Shown here piece after piece: positions 1-5,267 of a stretch of 5,267 bases of DNA (the stretch's first letter is position 1; every line of letters starts with the position of its first letter). Source of the stretch: Clostridiales bacterium (GTDB lineage Bacteria; Bacillota; Clostridia; Oscillospirales; Acutalibacteraceae); NCBI GenBank assembly GCA_012511485.1, contig JAAZFZ010000310.1, forward strand, positions 1-5,267. The letters are read 5' to 3'. The notes under the pieces were generated by a model, which searched no databases, was not told the DNA's origin, and worked only from the letters and a program-made list of their open reading frames with translations. Made by a program: the position numbers and the translations under genes.

Positions 1-61
1 AAAGAAGCGTTTTTTTGTTTTGCAATGGAGAAAAGTATGTTAAAATATAGCAGATGAAAAA

Positions 62-90
62 GATTATTTAATCTGATGCAATAGCATTAG
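62..90. repeat. Two adjacent small dyads upstream of the gene 1 promoter
   Basis: Seen directly: GATTA-TT-TAATC is a perfect 5-bp-arm dyad at 62-73. CTGATGC-AATA-GCATTAG is a 7-bp-arm dyad with one G/T position at 73-90. The second ends 4 bases before the proposed -35 box (95-100). Xre-type proteins commonly bind short dyads near their own promoter, so this could be an operator, but that is inference. Short AT-rich dyads also arise by chance. Confidence 0.3.
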
Positions 91-94
91 TATT

Positions 95-123
95 TTGATA
101 AAGTTTACAGTTTAATCCATAAT
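95..123 (+). promoter_or_regulatory. Probable sigma-A promoter for the Xre-family gene
   Basis: A -35 box TTGATA (95-100) and a -10 box CATAAT (118-123) are separated by 17 bases, each matching five of six consensus positions. Transcription would start near 130, giving an untranslated leader of about 105 nt before the GTG at 238. A weaker alternative lies further upstream (TTTTGC at 18-23 and TAAAAT at 41-46). Confidence 0.55.
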
Positions 124-181
124 TCTACCTAAAAAACAGATGTGCAACTGTCGGTTGACAAAGTTCCTGCTGCAGTTGGTG

Positions 182-212
182 GCAATGCAACCGTTATTTA
201 CGGTATCATGGC
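182..212 (+). promoter_or_regulatory. Leader hairpin just upstream of the gene 1 ribosome binding site
   Basis: ACCGT (190-194) pairs perfectly with ACGGT (200-204) around a five-base loop. After a 2x2 internal loop the helix continues with ATG/CAT (185-187 with 207-209) and GC/GC (182-183 with 211-212), flanking one A/G mismatch. It ends about 10 bases before the Shine-Dalgarno sequence. CGGTTG at 152-157 can instead pair with CAACCG at 188-193, which would disrupt the hairpin. That arrangement could allow switching, but this is inferred from base pairing alone. Confidence 0.35.
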
Positions 213-222
213 ACTATCAAAG

Positions 223-229
223 AAAGGAG
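223..229 (+). promoter_or_regulatory. Ribosome binding site that fixes the gene 1 start
   Basis: AAAGGAG lies 8 bases before the GTG at 238. This site, and the homology of the following residues to Xre-type N-termini, argues for starting at 238 rather than at the in-frame GTG at 142, which has no Shine-Dalgarno sequence. An in-frame TTG at 232 is only 2 bases from the site and too close. Confidence 0.75.
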
Positions 230-237
230 TGTTGATT

Positions 238-834
238 GTGAATATTGCAGACAGAATTCAAAGCTTAAGGAAAACGCAGGGGCTTTCACAGGAGGAGCTT
301 GCGGAAAAAGTGGGGGTATCCCGACAAGCTGTGTCTAAATGGGAGAGCGAGCAGAGTGTTCCCGATTTGGATAAAGTCATTATCATGAGCGAGTATTTTG
401 ATGTAACAACAGACTACATTTTAAAAGGAATTGAGCCGGTAAAGGATTTGGAATCAAATAGCAATGCCGTCATCGGTAAAATACTGTTTATTGCATCGAC
501 AACCTTTATTGCAATAGGGTTATTCTGCGCCTTCGCCGGCTGGTATGAGGAACAAACTGCTGACAGCATTTGGGGCTCTATGATAATTCAAGCAGTGGGC
601 GTGGCAGGCTATTTTATCGGCAAGCTTATATCACTAGAAAAACCACACTATATTATAAGCTGGCTCAATATTGCCCTTGCGTGCTTTATGCCGATTTCTT
701 TAATCGTAAATTACAGCCTTAGTAAAGTGATTAGCCCATATCCGATAGATACATTAAGTGCATGCATTTTTTTATTGCTCTATGTTATTATAACAGCTTC
801 ATTTTATGTGATACTCAAGAAAAAAAACAAGTGA
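238..834 (+). CDS. Xre-family HTH regulator with four-helix membrane domain
   Basis: This is a 198-residue protein starting at GTG 238. Residues 3-62 form an Xre/Cro-C1-type helix-turn-helix domain: the helices are in SQEELAEKVGVSRQAVSKWE (17-36), followed by the usual P-D-L-x-K segment (42-46) and an FDVTTDYIL end (54-62). A short polar linker (63-77) leads to four predicted membrane helices near 79-101, 111-131, 139-160 and 173-193, with a basic KKKNK tail. The HTH part should bind DNA at the inner face of the membrane. Proteins of this shape are common in Clostridia, but the signal they sense is generally unknown and I cannot assign one here. The gene stands alone, behind its own promoter and leader, and converges on the DUF2935 gene. 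An in-frame GTG at 142 would add 32 residues but lacks a ribosome binding site and falls outside the HTH domain. The fold assignment is firm, the membrane topology is predicted by eye, and the target is unknown. Confidence 0.88.
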   Translation: MNIADRIQSLRKTQGLSQEELAEKVGVSRQAVSKWESEQSVPDLDKVIIMSEYFDVTTDYILKGIEPVKDLESNSNAVIGKILFIASTTFIAIGLFCAFAGWYEEQTADSIWGSMIIQAVGVAGYFIGKLISLEKPHYIISWLNIALACFMPISLIVNYSLSKVISPYPIDTLSACIFLLLYVIITASFYVILKKKNK

Positions 835-893
835 AACAGAATATTTTATTGTAGCTGCATCCTTTGGTTACTATCAAATTAGTTGCAACATAA

Positions 894-919
894 AAAACCG
901 GTCTTTAAAGGCCGGTTTT
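894..919. terminator. Bidirectional intrinsic terminator between convergent genes
   Basis: AAAACCGGTC (894-903) pairs with GGCCGGTTTT (910-919), ten pairs including one G/T wobble, around a six-base loop TTTAAA. The flanking A run (892-897) gives a six-T tract when read on the minus strand and the right arm gives four Ts on the plus strand. It can therefore end both the Xre gene, 60 bases after its stop, and the DUF2935 gene, 37 bases after its stop. It should be stronger for the minus strand. Confidence 0.85.
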
Positions 920-956
920 AATCTATGTAAGCAGGTTTTTCGCCGTTTATTAAGCC

Positions 957-1844
957 TCAATTAAACAACCTCAGATAGTAGTTCGCTTCACGCAATACAT
1001 GGTCTGCAAGGAGTGGAGGAATAATCGATTTAATTTCGCACTTCAACAATCCCACCGTGGCCGCCGTCTTGTAATCCTGTATTCCCTCTGTTGCTTCTAT
1101 GCTTTCCTTAATAATTTGATTATTGGCAGACATTATGCAGTCTTCGGTCAAAAGCTCAAATTTTTCGGCAATTGCCCGAGCCGTATGCTTGAGAATCCTT
1201 TCTGTCGGGTCAAGCATACCGTCAATGAATTGTGCGTGTTCACCCATTATGTTATTCCAGAAATCAAGCTGCTCGCACAAGGTTTTTCTAGGTAGCGTTT
1301 TATTATTCAAAGCATATAGAATTCTCATGTAGTACTCCGCTTCCCGTGTGTCATGCTCAAGCATTAAAGGGTAGAGGGTTATGAATATTTCACAATCCAA
1401 AGCCGAGGACAAAAGCTTATCCTGGAACTCGATTACTTTCTTGAGAAGCTCCATTGAATTTGAGTTTATGTAGCAAACTGTATTGTACAAATCATTGCCG
1501 TCATAATCATTGTTTTGGCTTGCCAGATCAAGCTCTGCCCTTGTGATATCCATATTAATGTTAGCTCCCGTAAGCCTTGAATTAGCTTCCTCGGCTTTAA
1601 GGGTGAAGGATGTTACAAATGCGTTTGACCTTATTGCACTCTCGGAAATAACTCCCTTTGCAACACAAACGGTTTGTGCCAAAAGCTCTTCAAAGCCCTG
1701 CTTGAGCATCTTTGCTTCATTTTTTAATGCGGGTACGACAGGCTGTAAATTTGTTTCTACAAAAAATAAATGCTCCTTCATTATTCTTTGAAAAAAGAGT
1801 TGAATTTCTAATGATACCTTAATGTATTCTTCTTTTCTCAGCAT
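957..1844 (-). CDS. DUF2935 family protein (duplicated ferritin-like helical domain)
   Basis: This is a 295-residue, almost entirely helical, soluble protein with no signal peptide or membrane segment. It starts at ATG 1844-1842, with a strong GGAGGG site (1855-1850) five bases upstream. The sequence matches the DUF2935 family, whose function I do not know to be established. It consists of two related units. Unit 1 has E24-H25 in an RIMKEHLFF context and E163-H164 with E168 before EYY (170-172). Unit 2 has E202-H203 in an IMGEHAQF context and D281-H282 with E286 before NYY (288-290). Repeated acidic-His pairs on long helices recall metal-binding four-helix bundles, so iron or another metal ligand is plausible but not shown. 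A poorly matching central stretch (about 85-130) separates the first-unit motifs. The gene is transcribed alone, away from the ABC operon, and ends at the shared terminator. Family assignment is fairly sure; a metal role is inference. Confidence 0.85.
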   Translation of the reverse strand: MLRKEEYIKVSLEIQLFFQRIMKEHLFFVETNLQPVVPALKNEAKMLKQGFEELLAQTVCVAKGVISESAIRSNAFVTSFTLKAEEANSRLTGANINMDITRAELDLASQNNDYDGNDLYNTVCYINSNSMELLKKVIEFQDKLLSSALDCEIFITLYPLMLEHDTREAEYYMRILYALNNKTLPRKTLCEQLDFWNNIMGEHAQFIDGMLDPTERILKHTARAIAEKFELLTEDCIMSANNQIIKESIEATEGIQDYKTAATVGLLKCEIKSIIPPLLADHVLREANYYLRLFN

Positions 1845-1872
1845 ATTGTCCCTCCAAACAATTATTCATAAT

Positions 1873-1902
1873 AGTATATGAAAGAGCAGAGAAAAAAGTG
1901 AA
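1873..1902 (-). promoter_or_regulatory. Candidate promoter of the DUF2935 gene
   Basis: Read on the minus strand, TTCACT (1902-1897) and TATACT (1878-1873) are separated by 18 bases. They match four of six (-35) and five of six (-10) consensus positions. The start would fall near 1866, about 22 bases before the ATG and just upstream of the GGAGGG site. It is the best candidate in the interval, but AT-rich sequence here offers weaker alternatives. Confidence 0.45.
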
Positions 1903-2040
1903 GAAAAAATATGCACAGGGCAAAAGCGTGGACTTGATACCTGCCCGATAAAAGTACTGGCTTCGGGATAAGGCATTGACTAATCTTATGCAAAAAACAA
2001 TAAAAAACGGCCATTTTTTTCGGATATTTCGCTTGCCCGT

Positions 2041-2068
2041 TTGACTTTAATCTATCTCTTGTTATAAT
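2041..2068 (+). promoter_or_regulatory. Strong sigma-A promoter of the ABC exporter operon
   Basis: TTGACT (2041-2046) and a perfect TATAAT (2063-2068) are separated by 16 bases. Transcription should begin near 2075, giving a leader of roughly 48 nt before the ATG at 2123. No terminator-like hairpin, riboswitch or attenuator is visible in that short leader, so any control would act at initiation. The ribosome binding site is AAAGGAA at 2107-2113, nine bases before the ATG. Confidence 0.75.
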
Positions 2069-2122
2069 GTTAAATGCTGGATATATATGTGGATTAAAAA
2101 ATAAGTAAAGGAACACTGTGTT

Positions 2123-3862
2123 ATGAAAAGACTGCTCGGTTACCTCAAACCGTTCAGGCTGAGAATCACAATAGGATTGAGTGTTAAATTTATCGGCACG
2201 ATTATGGACCTTTTTCTGCCGTGGATTCTTTCATATATTATTGATACTGTAATCCCCACCAAAAGAATCAACAGTATTATTTTCTGGGGTTGTATGATGA
2301 TTGTATGCTCAGTGTGTGCGCTGACATTCAACATTGTAGCAAACAGAATGGCGTCCTTCGTTTCGAGCAGATGCACAAGAGCAATACGACACGACCTTTA
2401 TGCAAAAATATCATACCTTGATGCAAAGCAGCTCGATAGATTTACTGTTTCATCTCTCGAATCAAGGCTCACCAGTGATACATATAATATCCACAAAATG
2501 ATAGGTATGCTTCAGCGTCTGGGCATCCGCGCGCCGATTTTTCTCATAGGCGGCATAACGATAACATTTTTGCTTGATGTTAAGCTGACGCTTGTGCTTG
2601 TTTGCACAATGCCTTTTATTGCATTGACGATAATAATTATTTCAAAAAAGGGCATCAGGCTCTTTACCCTGCTCCAGCAGGCAATTGATAACATGACCTG
2701 CGTTATCCGTGAAAATGCTGCGGGAGTTCGGGTCATTAAGGCGCTGCGTCGAGGCGAATACGAAAAAAGGCGTTTTGACAAGTCAAATATCAACGCAATT
2801 AAAAAGGAAAAGGCTGTCGGCATCACAATGGCACTGACAAACCCTCTCATAACCCTATTCCTGAACATAGGGCTTTGTGCCGTTATTGCCGTTGGTGCTT
2901 ATCTGGTTAACAACGGGCAAAGCACGAACGGCAAAATCATAGCATTCATCAGCTATTTTACAATTATCTCCAATGCAATGATAAGTATTTCAAGGATGTT
3001 TGCTATCGTTTCAAAAGGCTCCGCCGGAATGGGGCGGATTGACAAGGTGCTCTCCTGCAAGCCGACATTGTGGGTGCGTGAGCCGGAATCGGAAGAAAAC
3101 AGTTCAGAACCAATCTCCTTTGATAAGCCACACATAGAGTTTAAAAATGTCACTTTTGCCTATAACGATGTCAATATTATTGAAAATATCAGCTTTTCCC
3201 TTCTGCACGGGCAAACACTGGGGATAATCGGCCCGACAGGCAGCGGGAAAAGTACATTGATATCTCTGCTTAACAGAACCTATGATGTAGGCAGAGGCGA
3301 AATACTCATTGACGGCAGAAACATCAAGAGAATACCAACAAAGAAGCTTAGCGAAAAGTTCGGTTTTGTGTTTCAGAATGACTTCTTTTTTGCAGATACA
3401 ATTCGAGAAAATATTAACTTTGGGCGGGATTTGTCTGATGAGGAAATCAGTCTGGCGCTCAAAAGGGCTCAGGCTTCGGAATTTGTCAACGCCTATTATG
3501 ACGGCATTTTGCATAGGCTTGATATAAAAGGCGCAAACATCAGCGGCGGGCAGAAGCAACGCCTGCTCATTGCCAGGGCGTTGGCGGCAAACCCCGAAAT
3601 CCTTGTTCTCGATGACAGCTCCTCTGCACTCGACTTTAAAACCGATGCGGCTCTCAGAGCCGAGATTTCAAGAAGCATGAAGGATACAACAACAATAATA
3701 ATAACTCAACGAATCAGCTCAATAATGAATGCCGACTTGATTTTAGTATTGTCAGGCGGCAGAATATCAGGCATGGGCAAGCACTCCGAGCTTCTTGAAA
3801 GCTGCCCCGAATACCGAGAAATATCGGAATCACAGATGGGGGGGTGCTTTGCGCTTGAATGA
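2123..3862 (+). CDS. ABC exporter half-transporter, degenerate-site subunit
   Basis: This 579-residue protein is a complete type IV (B-family) half-exporter: an N-terminal membrane domain with about six helices (roughly 15-37, 52-72, 136-153, 155-172, 237-262, 270-292) fused to an ATPase domain from about residue 335. Visible motifs are the A-loop Y347, Walker A GPTGSGKST (370-378, K376), Q-loop Q418, signature ISGGQ (473-477), Walker B ending at D497, D-loop SALD, and a switch segment TQRISS. The position after D497 is D498 instead of the catalytic Glu, and the switch residue is Q529 instead of His. Both changes are typical of the degenerate half of heterodimeric exporters such as TM287 of TM287/288 or BmrC of BmrCD. 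The length also fits that shorter partner. It is first in the operon and overlaps the next gene, its likely partner. Likely role: ATP-driven export across the cytoplasmic membrane, with substrate (drug, peptide or lipid) undetermined. Exporter family is certain; the heterodimer role is a strong inference. Confidence 0.95.
   Translation: MKRLLGYLKPFRLRITIGLSVKFIGTIMDLFLPWILSYIIDTVIPTKRINSIIFWGCMMIVCSVCALTFNIVANRMASFVSSRCTRAIRHDLYAKISYLDAKQLDRFTVSSLESRLTSDTYNIHKMIGMLQRLGIRAPIFLIGGITITFLLDVKLTLVLVCTMPFIALTIIIISKKGIRLFTLLQQAIDNMTCVIRENAAGVRVIKALRRGEYEKRRFDKSNINAIKKEKAVGITMALTNPLITLFLNIGLCAVIAVGAYLVNNGQSTNGKIIAFISYFTIISNAMISISRMFAIVSKGSAGMGRIDKVLSCKPTLWVREPESEENSSEPISFDKPHIEFKNVTFAYNDVNIIENISFSLLHGQTLGIIGPTGSGKSTLISLLNRTYDVGRGEILIDGRNIKRIPTKKLSEKFGFVFQNDFFFADTIRENINFGRDLSDEEISLALKRAQASEFVNAYYDGILHRLDIKGANISGGQKQRLLIARALAANPEILVLDDSSSALDFKTDAALRAEISRSMKDTTTIIITQRISSIMNADLILVLSGGRISGMGKHSELLESCPEYREISESQMGGCFALE
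3838..3844 (+). promoter_or_regulatory. G7 run, likely ribosome binding site for the second ABC gene
   Basis: Seven consecutive Gs lie inside the 3' end of the first ABC gene, ten bases before the TTG at 3855. Five Gs can pair with the CCUCC core of the anti-Shine-Dalgarno, with one G/U pair. No other Shine-Dalgarno-like sequence occurs near the alternative ATG at 3888, whose upstream bases are an A7 run and CCCCGC. The run therefore favours TTG 3855 as the start, though it is an unusual site. Confidence 0.45.
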
Positions 3863-5267
3863 CTCACAAGCACAAAAAAAGCCCCGCATGAAGAAAAGCA
3901 CGGTCGTCCTGCGGGTGCTGGGTTACCTAAAAGAGCATAAAGCAACACTTTTGCTCGCTGCCCTGCTTGCAATGATATCAAACATATTGGCTTTGACTGC
4001 CCCTTCGCTTTCGGGCAGGGCAATTGACGCCATTGTCGGCAAGGGACAAGTCAAATTCAACGAGGTATTTCTTTTCTCCTCACTGATGCTGGCCTGCTAT
4101 GCAGCAGCCGCTCTGCTCGGCTTTTTTCTTTCGCTTATCATGATAAACCTTAGCCGAACCGTGGTCTATACCATGAGAAAACAGGTTTTTAACCATCTCT
4201 CAGACCTGCCCGTCGGGTATTTTGACAAAAATCAGACAGGGGATATAATTTCACGCCTGACATATGATATTGATACAATTAACGCTTCACTTTCAAACGA
4301 TGTTATTCAGATAAGCACCGGGATTATTACCGTTACAGGCTCACTGATAATGATGTTCAGGTATGCACCCGTGCTCATGCTTATTTTTGCCGTAACAATA
4401 CCGGCACTCATAATTTTCACAAGGTATAGGGTGAAAAAGGTAAAACCGTTATTCAGAGCGCGCTCCGCAAAGCTGGGTGAGCTCAACGGTTATACGGAGG
4501 AAATGCTCTCCGGCCAGAAAACCATAAAAGCCTACGGTAGAGAGGAGGTCATGATTTCAAGGTTCGAGGAACATAACGAGCAAGCAATTGATGCCTATTA
4601 CAAGGCGGACTATCAGGGTAGCATCGTAGGCCCTTCGGTTAACTTTATCAATAACCTTTCGCTCTCCTTTATCAGCATGTTCGGAGCTATTCTGTACCTT
4701 AGGAATCCTGCCTTCACTGTTGGCAATCTTTCGTCATTTGTTTTGTATTCCCGCAAGTTTTCCGGTCCTATTAATGAGGCAGCGAATATTATCAGTGAAA
4801 TCCAATCCGCCACCTCTGCTGCGGAGCGGGTATTCCGCCTGCTTGACGAAGTGCCGGAGCCAAAGCAGAGTCAGGAGGATATTGTTTCAGATTCCACACA
4901 AGGGAATATAGAAATCAAAAATGTGAACTTCGGATATAGCCCCAACAGGCTTGTGCTTAAAGATATTTCGATTACAATTCCCAGGGGCAGTACGGTTGCA
5001 GTTGTCGGCCCCACAGGCAGCGGGAAAACCACAATAATTAACCTTCTCATGCGTTTTTATGACATCGAATCGGGAGAAATAAGGATAGACGGGAGCAATA
5101 CGAAAGACATGACGCTTGACAGCGTGAGGGCATCTTTTTCAATGGTGCTGCAGGAGACATGGCTTTTCGGCGGCACAATAGCGGATAATATTTCCTATGG
5201 TGTTGAGAAGGCAAGCAGAAAAAACATTATCAGGGCAGCAAAAGCAGCAAAGATACACGACTATATC
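3855..5267 (+). CDS. ABC exporter half-transporter, partner subunit (cut by window end)
   Basis: The frame is open from the junction to the last base: 471 codons from TTG 3855 with no stop, so the gene is 3'-truncated by the window. It is a type IV (B-family) half-exporter. The membrane domain shows the usual YFD (122-124) and SRLTYDID (ending at D140) coupling-region signatures, and a GREE motif near the fourth/fifth helix loop. The ATPase domain shows A-loop Y361, Walker A GPTGSGKTT (385-393, K391) and Q-loop Q433. The signature, Walker B, D-loop and H-loop lie beyond the edge. It overlaps the first ABC gene by 8 bases, implying translational coupling and a heterodimer. Since the first subunit has the degenerate Walker B and switch residues, this one should carry the catalytic Glu and switch His. 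Start is uncertain: TTG 3855 has a G-rich site 10 bases upstream; ATG 3888 would remove 11 residues and has none; ATG 3859 is out of frame and stops after ten codons. Either start leaves the first helix (about 30-50) intact. Confidence 0.93.
   Translation, partial: MNDSQAQKKPRMKKSTVVLRVLGYLKEHKATLLLAALLAMISNILALTAPSLSGRAIDAIVGKGQVKFNEVFLFSSLMLACYAAAALLGFFLSLIMINLSRTVVYTMRKQVFNHLSDLPVGYFDKNQTGDIISRLTYDIDTINASLSNDVIQISTGIITVTGSLIMMFRYAPVLMLIFAVTIPALIIFTRYRVKKVKPLFRARSAKLGELNGYTEEMLSGQKTIKAYGREEVMISRFEEHNEQAIDAYYKADYQGSIVGPSVNFINNLSLSFISMFGAILYLRNPAFTVGNLSSFVLYSRKFSGPINEAANIISEIQSATSAAERVFRLLDEVPEPKQSQEDIVSDSTQGNIEIKNVNFGYSPNRLVLKDISITIPRGSTVAVVGPTGSGKTTIINLLMRFYDIESGEIRIDGSNTKDMTLDSVRASFSMVLQETWLFGGTIADNISYGVEKASRKNIIRAAKAAKIHDYI

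Noticed and set aside
142..237. N-terminal extension of the Xre protein from the GTG at 142
   Set aside because: There is no Shine-Dalgarno sequence before 142, a good one precedes GTG 238, and the HTH domain begins right after 238. The open stretch is kept only as a leader finding.
999..1791. Three plus-strand open frames opposite the DUF2935 gene (999-1295, 1123-1332, 1510-1791)
   Set aside because: They are antisense shadows of a clear family member, with no ribosome binding sites and no recognisable domain.
2002..2020. A6-CGGCCA-T7 stretch resembling a terminator
   Set aside because: The stem would be only A-T pairs around a six-base loop, too weak for an intrinsic terminator, and no gene ends upstream of it in either direction.
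1862..2116. 84-codon open frame on the minus strand in the divergent intergenic region
   Set aside because: It has no ribosome binding site, has low-complexity Phe/Tyr/Leu-rich content from AT-rich DNA, and overlaps both promoters.
3888..3890. ATG as the primary start of the second ABC gene
   Set aside because: It is not excluded, but it lacks any Shine-Dalgarno sequence. TTG 3855 has a G-rich site at the right distance and overlaps the upstream gene, as is usual for coupled subunits.
2140..4023. Minus-strand open frames opposite the first ABC gene and the junction, including one of 151 codons at 3104-3559
   Set aside because: They lie across conserved ABC motifs on the other strand, lack ribosome binding sites and have no recognisable protein features.
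4613..4911. Short open frames within the second ABC gene (4613-4813 minus, 4720-4911 plus)
   Set aside because: The partner-subunit frame runs uninterrupted through this stretch with family motifs on either side; these are chance frames.

Overview
The window looks like chromosomal DNA from a low-to-moderate GC Gram-positive bacterium of the class Clostridia (gut Lachnospiraceae/Oscillospiraceae type). This is inferred from purine-rich ribosome binding sites, GTG and TTG starts, near-consensus sigma-A promoters, a DUF2935 protein (a family I associate with Bacilli and Clostridia) and an Xre-type regulator with a membrane tail. No species can be named from the sequence alone. I see no RNA gene, insertion sequence or CRISPR array.

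Layout. Bases 1-237 are an upstream and leader region with a good promoter (95-123), two small dyads just before it, and a leader of about 105 nt holding a hairpin (182-212). Gene 1 (238-834, +) is a 198-residue helix-turn-helix protein whose C-terminal two thirds is four predicted membrane helices. It converges on gene 2 (957-1844, -), a 295-residue DUF2935 protein made of two repeated helical units with Glu/Asp-His motifs. The two genes share a bidirectional terminator (894-919). A 278-nt divergent intergenic region (1845-2122) carries one promoter for gene 2 and a strong one for the operon on its right.

Genes 3 (2123-3862, +) and 4 (3855 to the window edge, +) are the two halves of an ABC exporter. 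They overlap by 8 nt if gene 4 starts at the TTG chosen here. Gene 3 has the features of the degenerate half of a heterodimeric exporter: Asp replaces the catalytic Glu after Walker B, and Gln replaces the switch His. Gene 4 is cut by the window after its Q-loop, so its signature, Walker B and H-loop cannot be seen. The pair probably forms one inner-membrane drug, peptide or lipid exporter with a single fully competent ATP site; the substrate cannot be read from the sequence.

The least ordinary places are the gene 3/gene 4 junction (a G7 run, an A7 run, two ATGA stop/start overlaps and three candidate starts within 55 bases) and the structured leader of gene 1. I found no convincing evidence of a wholly new system. 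Most of the window is recognisable accessory-type gene content.
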